A stretch of 64,000 nt of DNA, taken from positions 1,927,806-1,991,805 of the forward strand of contig JAEPNP010000001.1 of the NCBI GenBank assembly GCA_017643395.1, in the 5' to 3' direction. Below the pieces are notes generated by a model. The model did no database searches. It had not been told where the DNA came from and saw only the letters and a list, made by a program, of their open reading frames with translations. Numbering within the stretch: the first letter of the stretch is position 1; the number at the start of each line of letters is the position of its first letter. This DNA comes from Rhodothermales bacterium. GTDB taxonomy: Bacteria > Bacteroidota > Rhodothermia > Rhodothermales > UBA10348. Positions 9,007 to 17,652 of the stretch are shown here, piece after piece. The position numbers and the translations under genes were made by a program.

Positions 9007-10271
9007 TGCGGGTGCTTGCGATACACGCCTATTACCAGCAGTTCGGTGGCGAGGACCGCATGTTTGCTGCGGACACGCGCCTTCTGGAGCGTCGCGGGCA
9101 TGTGGTCGAGCGCTTCACCTTCGACAATGCGGAGGTAGACGGGTGGTCTCGTCTGCAGCAGGCCCGCAACGTGGTCTGGAATCCGGAACAGGTCCGCCGT
9201 GTGCGTGCGGCGGTGGCATCCTTCCGTCCGGATGTCGCACACGTACAGAATTTCTTCCCGTCGCTATCCCCGGCAATCCTGCGCGCACTCTCGGAGTGCG
9301 GAGTACCCGTGGTGCTGCGACTACCGAATTACCGGCTGCTCTGCGTGAACGGCACGCTGTTCCGAGACGGAGGTACCTGCACCAGTTGCGTTGGAAAACG
9401 CCTGGCGACTTCCGGAATTAGGCATGGATGCTATCGGGGTTCCAGGCTCGCGAGTGCCGGCGTGGCGGCCATGTCCGGCGTTCATCGGTTCCTGGGCACC
9501 TGGAATCGGCACGTCGATGCGTATCTCGCGCTCGACCCGAACGGTCGCGATCTGTTTGTGCAGGGCGGGCTTCCCGAGGAGCGCATTCACGTCATTCCCA
9601 ATCACCTGGAGACATTCCCCGAGCCCGGTACGGGCGATGGCGGTTTTGCCGTGTTTTCGGGTCGACTCACCGAAGAGAAGGGACTGCGAGTCCTGATCGA
9701 AGCCTGGGCACGGCTCGAGCGGCCGGTTTCGCTCAAGATTGCCGGCACCGGGCCGCTTGAGGACCTCGTTCGAGGCGCAGCGTCGCGCAACCCCCACATC
9801 GAATACCTCGGCTGGACCGAGAAGGACGAACTGGCGAAGATTGTAGGTCGGGCTGCCCTGGCTATCGTGCCCTCGCAGTGGGCCGAGCCGTTCGGCCTCG
9901 TGGCATTGGAGGCGACGGCAGCGGGCACACCCGCTCTGGTGACGCGGGCAGGCGGTCTGCAGAACGTGGTGCGTGAAGGCACGTCGGGATGGTTGGTTGA
10001 GCCCGGCGACGCCGCCCAGCTGGCAGCCGCAGTGGGTCGGCTGTTTGCCGACCCTGCCCAGCTGAAAGGGATGCGGGCTTCCACCCGCGCAGACGCGGCG
10101 TCTCGCTTCTCAGAAGATGCGGTGTACGCGTCCACCCTCCAGGTTTACCGGAAGGTCGTTTCACGCCAGATACGACCACGTCGAGCCCCGAACCCCGATC
10201 GGCTGCCGACCCGTCCACCCGGCAAGCCTATAGGCCCCCGCGGCGAAACCGATACCTCCCGGAAGGACTGA
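9006..10271 (+). CDS. GT4-family glycosyltransferase
   Basis: GT-B fold, 421 residues. The N-terminus MRVLAIHAYYQQFGGEDR is typical of capsule GT4 enzymes. The C-terminal donor domain shows FSGRLTEEKG, LKIAGTGP, EYLGW and the EX7E-type segment EPFGLVALEATAAG. It likely transfers a sugar to the growing lipid-linked repeat unit on the cytoplasmic face. After the normal end of the fold (YRKVVSRQ) there is an extra Pro/Arg-rich tail of about 30 residues ending in ETDTSRKD, one of several basic tails in this cluster. Sugar specificity cannot be read from sequence. Confidence 0.88.
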   Translation: MRVLAIHAYYQQFGGEDRMFAADTRLLERRGHVVERFTFDNAEVDGWSRLQQARNVVWNPEQVRRVRAAVASFRPDVAHVQNFFPSLSPAILRALSECGVPVVLRLPNYRLLCVNGTLFRDGGTCTSCVGKRLATSGIRHGCYRGSRLASAGVAAMSGVHRFLGTWNRHVDAYLALDPNGRDLFVQGGLPEERIHVIPNHLETFPEPGTGDGGFAVFSGRLTEEKGLRVLIEAWARLERPVSLKIAGTGPLEDLVRGAASRNPHIEYLGWTEKDELAKIVGRAALAIVPSQWAEPFGLVALEATAAGTPALVTRAGGLQNVVREGTSGWLVEPGDAAQLAAAVGRLFADPAQLKGMRASTRADAASRFSEDAVYASTLQVYRKVVSRQIRPRRAPNPDRLPTRPPGKPIGPRGETDTSRKD

Positions 10272-10273
10272 GC

Positions 10274-11299
10274 ATGGCGAATAATCCGGACTATAGCAGT
10301 ACTGTCGGCGTCGTGGTGGTGACCTACACGGGTCAGGATCTGGCGCTGCGGTGCCTGAAGGCGCTTGGCCGTACCAGCAGGCCCGACGTGCAGGTGATCC
10401 TTGTCGACAACGGATCACCCGGCCGCACCGGGGACCTTGTGGCGGAGCGTTTTCCAGACGTGCACGTCATCCGGCTCGACGAAAACCGTGGTTACACAGG
10501 CGGCGTGAATGCGGGGCTCAGGGAGGCATTGTGTCGCGGCCTGGACTACGTAGCTGTGCTCAATGATGATGCGGAAGTGGTGGACGGGCGCTGGCTGGAT
10601 GCCGGCATCGATGCCCTCAATGAGAATCGTAGCGCCGGTGTGCTCGGCTGGACCATGGTGCAGCACGACCAGGCAGCCGGCCGAGAGCTCACGACTGCGC
10701 TGCTCTCCAGCCCCGAGGCTCAGCCGACGGAACACCTGAACGGGTTTGCCCTGCTCTTTCCGGCGGCGCTACTGAAGGCCATTGGCATATTTGACGAGAC
10801 GTACTTCGTGTATGCGGACGAGGACGACCTGCTTGCCCGTATCCGGGCTTGCGGCCTGAGTATGCTGAAGTGCTCCGTACCCCTGGTACATCTTGGGGAA
10901 GCGACCGTCGGCACCGGCTCTGCCTGGGCAGCAGGGATGCAGATGCGCAATTCGTTGCGCTGCGCATTGAAGCATGACGGTTGGCCTGCTTTCGGCAGAC
11001 GCGTACTGCGCTATCTGGACGTGGCCGTCAACCCCTGGCCCCTTGACTATCGCCCCGCTGATGACGCCCACCGGCGGATTCGTCTGGCCTCGGGTCGAGC
11101 GGGCGGTGCCGTGCTGCTGGCCCGGGCCGTGTGGTGGAATCTGCGCCACGCGAGGGAAACGCGGAGAATCGCCACTACTGAGCATGCCCTTGCAGCCCGC
11201 GTGCGCGCCCAGGGGTTTCGGGCCCCGGACCGTCTCGCGGCTCCGGCACGCTATCGCAGCAAGCCCTGCGAGCGTCACCTTCCGGAAGCGGTCTCATGA
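10274..11299 (+). CDS. GT2-family glycosyltransferase (rhamnosyltransferase-like)
   Basis: GT-A fold, 341 residues. VVVVTYTGQDLALRCL at the N-terminus (the common motif is VTYN; here T replaces N), VDNGSPG, a NRGYTGGVNAGL nucleotide-binding segment and the DXD-type NDDAEV. FDETYFVYADEDDLLARI is the acceptor-side motif found in rhamnosyltransferases and related enzymes. It lies two bases after the GT4 gene and overlaps the next gene by 4 bases (ATGA). The C-terminus is again basic (VRAQGFRAPDRLAAPARYRS). Confidence 0.87.
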   Translation: MANNPDYSSTVGVVVVTYTGQDLALRCLKALGRTSRPDVQVILVDNGSPGRTGDLVAERFPDVHVIRLDENRGYTGGVNAGLREALCRGLDYVAVLNDDAEVVDGRWLDAGIDALNENRSAGVLGWTMVQHDQAAGRELTTALLSSPEAQPTEHLNGFALLFPAALLKAIGIFDETYFVYADEDDLLARIRACGLSMLKCSVPLVHLGEATVGTGSAWAAGMQMRNSLRCALKHDGWPAFGRRVLRYLDVAVNPWPLDYRPADDAHRRIRLASGRAGGAVLLARAVWWNLRHARETRRIATTEHALAARVRAQGFRAPDRLAAPARYRSKPCERHLPEAVS

Positions 11300-12780
11300 T
11301 TCACGCCTCCACCTACGAGAAGCCCAGGCAGCCTCGCCTTGACAAGCCGATCGTCGAACATTTCGACGTTGACGGCCGCTTCCTGGAGGCGCGTGCCGGA
11401 CGCCGCGAAGAACTGCCCGGCAAGCCAAACCTCTGGCCGAACGTGCTCGGCCTGGCGGGTGCAGATGCCGTCGCGCTGACCACTGCCGGCTGGTCGGCAT
11501 CCCTCTTGGCAGGCGGCGTGCTGTCGGCTTTGTGGTTGCCGCTCTTCGCCTCGGCATGGATGATCATGGCAGCCCTTCAGCACCTGTATCCCGGATGGGG
11601 CGTCGGTCCCGTGGACCGCATGCGCGCCCAGTTTCGAGGCCTGACGGCCGGTGTTGGGCTGTCGGCCGTCTTTCTGAGCCTTACTGCGGCGCCGCGGGCG
11701 GAGTACCTGGCGCTGCTCGCCGCCGGAGCGCTCGCCCTCCCCCTCCTCATGGCCGCCCGTGGTGCCACCCGTGCACTGTTCCGGAAATTCGGTCGATGGG
11801 GCGTCGACTGCGTCGTTTACGGAACCAGCGATGCCGCGTCCAGGGTGGTGCAGCTGCTGGCCATGCAGCCGGCCGTGGGCTATCTGCCCCAGGGGATCTT
11901 TGAGGACAACCCGCGACTCTGGGGCCGCATGGTCTGCGGCGTGCCGGTGCTGGGTGACGCCAACCTCGTACACCCGGACGCCCCGGTGGCCATCGTCACT
12001 GGCGACGGCAGCAGGGCGTGTCGCCAGCACGTGGACTTTCTGCTCAAATTCTACCGGGACGTGGTCTATGTACCGGACCTCATGGAGCAGTCGACCTCAA
12101 CCACCCGCATGGTCGATTTCGGGGGCTTGCTGGGTCTAAAGCTCAGCGTCAATCTCGCCTCTGGTACGGCCAGGGCGCTGAAGCGCTCGCTGGATCTGGT
12201 GGCGACGATAGCGACCATCCCGTTCTGGGGTGCCGTTGTGGGCGTGGGCGCCGTGCTGGTGTGGTTGGGGGACCGGAAGTCTCCCTTCTACAGGCAGGAG
12301 CGCATCGGCCGTGGTGGTCGTTGCATATCCGTCCTGAAGCTGCGCACCATGGTGCACAACGCGGAGGAGGTCCTGAAGGAGGCCCTCGAACGCGACGAGT
12401 CACTCCGACTCGAATGGGAGGCTACCAGCAAACTTCAGGAGGATCCGCGTATCACGGCTGTCGGACGGGTACTGCGGCGCCTTTCGATCGACGAGCTGCC
12501 ACAACTGGTCAACGTGCTGAGGGGAGACATGGCGCTGGTCGGACCCAGGCCCCTGCCCAAATATCACGAGGAGCGTCTGGAGGACGATGCGCGCGAACTG
12601 CGGCGGCGAGTGCGACCCGGGGTCACCGGACTGTGGCAGATTTCCGGCCGCAGCAATACGGGCGATGCGGGGATCGAGTGGCTGGACGCCTACTACGTAC
12701 GCAGCTGGACACCGTGGCTGGACCTGGCCATCCTGCTCCGCACGTTCCGGGCGGCGATTGCAGGTGAAGGGGCCTACTAA
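11296..12780 (+). CDS. Polyprenyl glycosylphosphotransferase (WbaP/WcaJ type)
   Basis: Initiating enzyme of repeat-unit synthesis: it transfers a sugar-1-phosphate to undecaprenyl phosphate in the inner membrane. 494 residues: soluble N-terminus, four N-terminal helices (about 50-160), a CoA-binding-like nucleotide domain (FGRWGVDCVVYGTSDAA), a further TM (about 300-325) and the catalytic domain. The last shows KSPFYRQERIG, VLKLRTMV, EDPRITAVGRVLRR, SIDELPQLVNVLRGDM, GPRP and RVRPGVTGLWQISGRS. All expected catalytic segments are intact and the length is usual. Last gene of the first tight run; a gap of 89 bases follows. Confidence 0.93.
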   Translation: MIHASTYEKPRQPRLDKPIVEHFDVDGRFLEARAGRREELPGKPNLWPNVLGLAGADAVALTTAGWSASLLAGGVLSALWLPLFASAWMIMAALQHLYPGWGVGPVDRMRAQFRGLTAGVGLSAVFLSLTAAPRAEYLALLAAGALALPLLMAARGATRALFRKFGRWGVDCVVYGTSDAASRVVQLLAMQPAVGYLPQGIFEDNPRLWGRMVCGVPVLGDANLVHPDAPVAIVTGDGSRACRQHVDFLLKFYRDVVYVPDLMEQSTSTTRMVDFGGLLGLKLSVNLASGTARALKRSLDLVATIATIPFWGAVVGVGAVLVWLGDRKSPFYRQERIGRGGRCISVLKLRTMVHNAEEVLKEALERDESLRLEWEATSKLQEDPRITAVGRVLRRLSIDELPQLVNVLRGDMALVGPRPLPKYHEERLEDDARELRRRVRPGVTGLWQISGRSNTGDAGIEWLDAYYVRSWTPWLDLAILLRTFRAAIAGEGAY

Positions 12781-12822
12781 AGGCGCACGCTGCCTTATCA
12801 ACCCTGAAAAGCGGTCGATCCT

Positions 12823-12860
12823 GTCTGTGTGACTCCCACGGGTCCATTTCAATCACAGAC
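12823..12860. other. Inverted repeat in the gap between the two exopolysaccharide gene runs
   Basis: GTCTGTG (12823-12829) and CACAGAC (12854-12860) form a 7-base inverted repeat just before the ATG at 12870, in the only real gap (12781-12869) of the cluster. No T-run follows, so it is more like an operator or leader hairpin than a terminator. Weak evidence. Confidence 0.3.
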
Positions 12861-12869
12861 TGAATCGAC

Positions 12870-13964
12870 ATGCGTGTACTGGTAACTGGCCACCAGGGAT
12901 ACATCGGAGCGGTAATGGTCCCGCTCCTCATTCAGGAGGGGCACGAGGTAGTCGGACTCGACACCGGATTGTTCGAAGGCTGCTCTTTTCCATTCGGGTC
13001 GACCGTCACCATCCCTGCGATCAGGCGGGACCTCAGGGACGTGACTCCTGAGGACGTATCAGGCTTCGACGCCGTGGTACACCTCGCCAACATCTCGAAC
13101 GACCCCATCGGCAATCTCAACCCGGACCTCACCTTTGAGGTCAACCACCGGGCCACCGTGCGCCTTGCAGAGTTGTCCCGGGAGGCCGGTGTGAAGCGTT
13201 TCCTGTTCTCATCCTCGTGCAGCCTGTACGGCGCGGCCGGCGATGCGCCGCTGACTGAGGAGGCCGCGTTCAATCCGGTAACGCCGTACGGAGAGGCGAA
13301 AGTGCTCGCGGAGCGCGACATCAGCGCCCTGGCCTGCGACGGCTTCAGCCCCACGCACATGCGAAATGCCACGGCCTACGGCATGTCGCCCCGGCTGCGC
13401 TTCGACCTGGTGCTGAACAATCTGGTCGCCTGGGCGGTCACGACGGGGCAGATCTATATGAAGAGCGACGGCAGCCCGTGGCGTCCCATCGTGCACATAC
13501 GCGACATCTCCCAGGCGTTTGCGTGCGTGCTGCGCGCTCCCGTGGAAGACGTGCACAATCAGGCTTTCAACGTGGGACGGTCCGAAGAGAACTACCGCAT
13601 CCGCGAGATTGCCGAAGCCGTCGGTCAGGTCGTTCCCGGATGCGAGGTGGCCTTTGCGGACGACGCCAGCCCGGACAAGCGGTCCTATCAGGTCAACTTT
13701 GACAAGATCCGCACCGTCTTGCCGGACTTCCGCCCCGAGTGGACCGCGCGCAAGGGGGCCGCTGAGGTGTACGCCGCGCTCAGACAGGCCGAGCTGACGC
13801 CGGAGGACTTCGAGGGTCGCCGGTACCGCCGCATCAAACACCTGCTCGGTCTCATGGAGGCCGGCAGGCTAACGACAGATCTGCGCTGGACACCCGAACG
13901 GGCCGACCGCGCAGCCCATCGCCCGAAACCCCGCGTCCACACACGCCGCCGAACCACGTCATGA
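12870..13964 (+). CDS. NAD-dependent epimerase/dehydratase (SDR)
   Basis: Extended SDR, 364 residues, acting on a nucleotide sugar in the cytoplasm. TGHQGYIGAVM (residues 6-16) is the NAD-binding turn, VVHLANISNDP the typical strand-4 segment, SSSCSLYG carries the catalytic Ser, and TPYGEAKVLAE the Tyr and Lys. WRPIVHIRDISQAF and FNVGRSEENY are usual late motifs. It begins the second half of the cluster, next to RmlC-like, SAF-oxidoreductase and cytidylyltransferase genes, so it probably works on a CDP- or dTDP-linked sugar. The last ~25 residues (RADRAAHRPKPR onward) are an added basic tail. Substrate unknown. Confidence 0.85.
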   Translation: MRVLVTGHQGYIGAVMVPLLIQEGHEVVGLDTGLFEGCSFPFGSTVTIPAIRRDLRDVTPEDVSGFDAVVHLANISNDPIGNLNPDLTFEVNHRATVRLAELSREAGVKRFLFSSSCSLYGAAGDAPLTEEAAFNPVTPYGEAKVLAERDISALACDGFSPTHMRNATAYGMSPRLRFDLVLNNLVAWAVTTGQIYMKSDGSPWRPIVHIRDISQAFACVLRAPVEDVHNQAFNVGRSEENYRIREIAEAVGQVVPGCEVAFADDASPDKRSYQVNFDKIRTVLPDFRPEWTARKGAAEVYAALRQAELTPEDFEGRRYRRIKHLLGLMEAGRLTTDLRWTPERADRAAHRPKPRVHTRRRTTS

Positions 13965-14599
13965 AGTTTACCGAGACGCGCCTGAAGGGCGCCTTCATCA
14001 TCGATCTGGAGCCGCATCGCGATGAGCGCGGCTTTTTTGCGCGGGGTTTCTGTCAGAAAGAAATGCAGGCGCACGGGGTCGAGCCGCTGATTGCCCAGGC
14101 CAACTTCTCCTATAACAAGGCGCGCGGCACGCTGCGCGGAATGCACTTCCAGGACGCCCGGGCACCGGAGTCCAAGCTGGTACGCTGCGTGCGTGGCTCC
14201 CTGCTGGACACCATCATCGACCTGCGGCCGGAGAGCCCGACGTTTCTGCAGCACGTTTCCGTGGAACTGACCGGGGACAATTCTCGAGCTCTGTTCGTGC
14301 CGCCGCGCTTCGCGCACGGGTTTCTCACGCTCGAGGATGAGACGGTAGCCACCTACCAGGTAGGGGAGTTTTACACGCCCGGCGTGGAAGGCGGACTGCG
14401 CTATGACGACCCGGCTTTGGGCCTGAGCTGGCCCGTTCCTGTCGAGGTTATTTCTGAAAAGGACACGCAGTGGGCTGGATTCAGCGAGCAGGAAGCCGAG
14501 ATTCGCGCCCGGATGCGGGTAGAGGCGGATCGCGGACCGGTGCGCCGCAAGCGTACCTCCACCCCCAACGGTTCGGAGGCCCGCCATGATCATCGTTGA
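13961..14599 (+). CDS. dTDP-4-dehydrorhamnose 3,5-epimerase-like cupin (RmlC family)
   Basis: Nucleotide-sugar epimerase of the RmlC cupin family. DERGFFARGF at residues 21-30, the catalytic His in RGMHFQ (His62), KLVRCVRGSLLDTIIDLR with the conserved Lys, FVPPRFAHGF and the late Tyr region (YDDPALGLSWP). The core of about 185 residues is the usual length. After it comes a tail with EADRGPVRRKR, nearly identical in protein and DNA to the tail of the SDR ending at 2472. Starts inside the SDR stop (ATGA) and overlaps the next gene by 14 bases. It may epimerise C3, C5 or both. Confidence 0.87.
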   Translation: MKFTETRLKGAFIIDLEPHRDERGFFARGFCQKEMQAHGVEPLIAQANFSYNKARGTLRGMHFQDARAPESKLVRCVRGSLLDTIIDLRPESPTFLQHVSVELTGDNSRALFVPPRFAHGFLTLEDETVATYQVGEFYTPGVEGGLRYDDPALGLSWPVPVEVISEKDTQWAGFSEQEAEIRARMRVEADRGPVRRKRTSTPNGSEARHDHR

Positions 14600-15974
14600 T
14601 CGCAAGCTTCAGGAGCTGGAGCAGGCCGGTAGCCCGATCCGTGTCGGCCTGATCGGCGCTGGATTCATGGGGCAGGGCCTGAGCAATCAGATCCTGCACA
14701 GCGTGCCGGGCATGAGGATTGCAGCCGTGTTCAACCGGACTGCCGAGCGGGCACTGGGCGTGTTTCGATATGCGGGCGTGGAGGATGTGCCGGTGGCGAA
14801 CTGCCGGACTGCCTTCGAGGCCCGTGTCTCGCAGGGTAAGCCGGTCGTGACCGAAGACGCCGACCTGATCGCCACGTCGGACCACATCGATGTGCTGGTG
14901 GATGTGACCGGTGCGGTGGAATTCGGCGCACGGCTGGCCGTGAAGGCCTTCGAGCACAGAAAGGACGTGGTGCTCATGAACGCCGAGCTGGACGCGACCC
15001 TCGGTCCGATTCTGCAGACCTACGCGGATCGCCACGGTTGCGTGCTGAGCGCCTGCGAGGGCGATGAGCCCGGCGCCCAGATGAATCTCGTGCGCTGGGT
15101 TCGGGGCCTGGGTCTTATTCCCAGAGTGGTCGGCAACGTCAAGGGCCTCCAGGATCCCTATCGCAATCCCACCACTCAGAAAGGGTTTGCGGAGACCTGG
15201 GGTCAGAACCCGACGATGGTTACCAGTTTTGCCGACGGATCCAAAATCAGCTTCGAGCAGGCCATCGTGGCGAACGCCACCGGTTTCGGGGTGCTGCAGC
15301 GCGGTATGTCGCGAGGGCGCGAGTACCGGGATGATGTGATGCGCATCGGCGAGATCTACGACCTCGACCAGGTCCGCTCATATGGTGGCATCATCGACTA
15401 CGTGGTCGGCACGCCGCACACCAAGGTGTATGTGCTCGCCGAACACCCGGATCCGAAGCAGCAGCATTACCTGAAGCTGTACAAAATGGGCGATGGGCCC
15501 CTGTACTCGTTCTTCACGCCCTACCACCTGGTGCACTTTGAGGTGCACAACGCCATCGCCCGAGCGGTGGCGTTCCGCGATCCGGTGGCACGTCCGTTGG
15601 CCGGACCGGTGGTGGAGGTCTGTGCCGTAGCCAAGCGAGACCTGAAAGCGGGAGAAGTCCTGGATGACTACGGCATGTATATGACCTACGGAGAAGCCGT
15701 CAACGTGGACGAAATGTCCAGCGGCCGCCTCCTGCCGGAAGGGCTTGTGAAGGGCTGCACACTGCTGCGCGACATCCCGAAAGACGGCGTGCTGCGCTAT
15801 GACGACGTGCGCCTGCCGGCCGGTCGACTCAGCGATACCCTCCGGGCCGAACAGTACGTGCGTTTCCGGGGCGACGCCTGGCTGAAGGACCACCTGGCTC
15901 GATCGCGGGCCGATCGCGACGCCGTCAGGCCGCAGCCGGACCGCATCGCCAGAAAAGACCGCACGGAATCATGA
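14586..15974 (+). CDS. NAD(P)-dependent oxidoreductase with C-terminal SAF domain
   Basis: 462 residues. An N-terminal Rossmann domain (GLIGAGFMGQG, about 20-30) resembles homoserine dehydrogenase. A middle domain carries LSACEGDEPGAQMN and GNVKGLQDPYRNP, and a C-terminal SAF-type domain (VAKRDLKAGEVLDDYG, GCTLLRDIPKDGVLRYDDV) is like that of sialate synthases and antifreeze proteins. This family occurs in surface-polysaccharide and sugar-catabolism clusters and its reaction is poorly defined. Here it sits between an RmlC-like epimerase and an RfbF-like cytidylyltransferase, suggesting a role in making an unusual activated sugar. The C-terminus again has the basic tail (RADRDAVRPQPDR). Confidence 0.75.
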   Translation: MIIVDRKLQELEQAGSPIRVGLIGAGFMGQGLSNQILHSVPGMRIAAVFNRTAERALGVFRYAGVEDVPVANCRTAFEARVSQGKPVVTEDADLIATSDHIDVLVDVTGAVEFGARLAVKAFEHRKDVVLMNAELDATLGPILQTYADRHGCVLSACEGDEPGAQMNLVRWVRGLGLIPRVVGNVKGLQDPYRNPTTQKGFAETWGQNPTMVTSFADGSKISFEQAIVANATGFGVLQRGMSRGREYRDDVMRIGEIYDLDQVRSYGGIIDYVVGTPHTKVYVLAEHPDPKQQHYLKLYKMGDGPLYSFFTPYHLVHFEVHNAIARAVAFRDPVARPLAGPVVEVCAVAKRDLKAGEVLDDYGMYMTYGEAVNVDEMSSGRLLPEGLVKGCTLLRDIPKDGVLRYDDVRLPAGRLSDTLRAEQYVRFRGDAWLKDHLARSRADRDAVRPQPDRIARKDRTES

Positions 15975-16912
15975 AAGTAGTCCTGTTCTGCGGCGGCATG
16001 GGGACCCGGATGCGCTCGTATTCGGAGTCGATCCCCAAACCGATGGTGCCTGTGGGGTATCGCCCCATCCTGTGGCACCTGATGAAGTACTACGCGGCGC
16101 ACGGACACAAGGACTTCATTCTTTGCCTGGGCTGGCAGGCCGACGTCATCAAACGCTACTTCCGCGACTATGACGAGACGGTCTCGAACGATTTCGTGAT
16201 GCAGCCGGGCGGAGAGGTGGAGGTGCTTGGAGGCGATATCCACGATTGGAAAATCACGTTTGTCGATACCGGCATTCGTGCCAACATCGGAGAACGGTTG
16301 ATGGCCGTGCGTGATCATCTGCGCGGCGAGCCGATGTTTCTCGCCAACTACGCCGACGGGTTGTCGGATGCGGATGTGACCGCCATGGTGGCCGAGGCCC
16401 GCGCAACGGGCAACGTCGCGACGTTTGCGGGTGTCAAGCCTACCCAGTCGTTCCATGTCGTCACCGACGACGGCAGCTCCCAGGTCCGTCAGATCATGCC
16501 GGTGACCCAGGCGGGGCTGCGCATCAACGGCGGTTTCTTCGTGCTGCGCCAGGAGATCTTCGACTACATGGAGCCGGGCGAGGAGATGGTGATAGAGCCG
16601 TTCCACCGGCTCATCCGGGAGGACAGGCTGGGCGTGTACAAGCACGACGGCTTCTGGGCCTGCATGGACACGTTCAAGGAAAAGAAGCTGCTGGACGACC
16701 TGTTCGAGCTGGGGAACGCCCCATGGACCCGTCTCTGGGACACCGCGGATCAGCGGGTTGGCCAGGAGCGGCAAGCGCCCCGGGACTCGGCTGGCACGAG
16801 CCGCCTGCTTCCGACCACGCCTTCGGCACAGCGGCTGGAGCGTGCGCCTGATCGCGCACCCGTGAGGGCCCGTCGCAAACAGATAACGCTCCGGCGCGAA
16901 ACGGACTCATGA
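15971..16912 (+). CDS. Glucose-1-phosphate cytidylyltransferase-like nucleotidyltransferase (RfbF family)
   Basis: Sugar-1-phosphate nucleotidyltransferase, 313 residues. FCGGMGTRMRSYSESIPKPM is the nucleotide-binding signature with the essential Lys; PILWHLMKYYAAHGHKDF, VTFVDTG-like ITFVDTGIRANIGERL and FLANYADGLSDAD follow RfbF of CDP-sugar pathways. GGFFVLRQEIFDYM and GFWACMDTFKEKKLLDDLF end the core near residue 256. About 55 further residues form a basic tail with PDRAPVRARRKQ. ATG overlaps the previous stop, and its own stop overlaps the PIG-L start. CDP-glucose as product is likely but not certain. Confidence 0.83.
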   Translation: MKVVLFCGGMGTRMRSYSESIPKPMVPVGYRPILWHLMKYYAAHGHKDFILCLGWQADVIKRYFRDYDETVSNDFVMQPGGEVEVLGGDIHDWKITFVDTGIRANIGERLMAVRDHLRGEPMFLANYADGLSDADVTAMVAEARATGNVATFAGVKPTQSFHVVTDDGSSQVRQIMPVTQAGLRINGGFFVLRQEIFDYMEPGEEMVIEPFHRLIREDRLGVYKHDGFWACMDTFKEKKLLDDLFELGNAPWTRLWDTADQRVGQERQAPRDSAGTSRLLPTTPSAQRLERAPDRAPVRARRKQITLRRETDS

Positions 16913-17652
16913 ACCCTCTCTATCCGGCCGATTTGCGCCACATTCTTTGCCTGGGCGCCCATTCAGACGACATTGAGATCGGCTGCGGCGGCCTGATGCT
17001 CTCCCTGCTGGAAGCCAATCCCGGCGTGCAGGTCACCTGGGTCGTGTTCAGCGCTGCCGGCGAGCGACGGGCTGAGGCCCTGGAGTCGGCGAGGAAGTTT
17101 CTCAGTGGCGGAGCGCACGATGTGCGTGTCCTGTCATTTACCGACACGCGTTTTCCTGAGGAGCGCTCAGGACTGAAGGCACAGTTTCAGCGACTTTCCG
17201 CGGCCTGCGAACCGGACCTGATCCTGACGCACCGGGGGGACGATGAGCACCAGGACCATCGCGTTATTCAGGAGCTTACCTGGCAGACGTTCCGCAACCA
17301 CTGGGCGCTGGAATACGAGATCCCCAAATATGAAGGAGACCTCGGCCGGCCCAATGTGTATGTGCCCCTGAGCGCCGAGGCCGCCACGCGCAAGGTGGAG
17401 CTTCTCTGCAGCAGTTTTCAGACGCAGCAGCAGAAGCCCTGGTACGGAGAAAACACGTTTCGCGCCGTGCTGGCCCTGAGGGGTCTGGAGTGCCGCTCCG
17501 CTTCGGGATTCGCCGAAGGCTTCTACACACCGAAGACGGTCTTTTCGCCTCGCCCCAGGCCGGATCGCTCAGGTGAGCGTGGCAGACGAGTCCAGGTGAA
17601 ACGTCAGGTCCGGATGCCCGAACGAAGTGCCGACCGCAAGGGCGGCCTGTAG
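16909..17652 (+). CDS. PIG-L family deacetylase
   Basis: Zinc-dependent deacetylase of the LmbE/PIG-L family, 247 residues, probably removing an N-acetyl group from a sugar intermediate or from the glycan. GAHSDDIEIGCGG (residues 16-28) is the AHxDD metal motif with Ser in place of the common Pro; DEHQDHR supplies the later His ligands. It ends the exopolysaccharide run. Its last ~28 codons, a basic tail (RGRRVQVKRQ, ERSADRKGGL), are read across the 3' end of the convergent pfkA gene, an 84-base tail-to-tail overlap. Confidence 0.87.
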   Translation: MNPLYPADLRHILCLGAHSDDIEIGCGGLMLSLLEANPGVQVTWVVFSAAGERRAEALESARKFLSGGAHDVRVLSFTDTRFPEERSGLKAQFQRLSAACEPDLILTHRGDDEHQDHRVIQELTWQTFRNHWALEYEIPKYEGDLGRPNVYVPLSAEAATRKVELLCSSFQTQQQKPWYGENTFRAVLALRGLECRSASGFAEGFYTPKTVFSPRPRPDRSGERGRRVQVKRQVRMPERSADRKGGL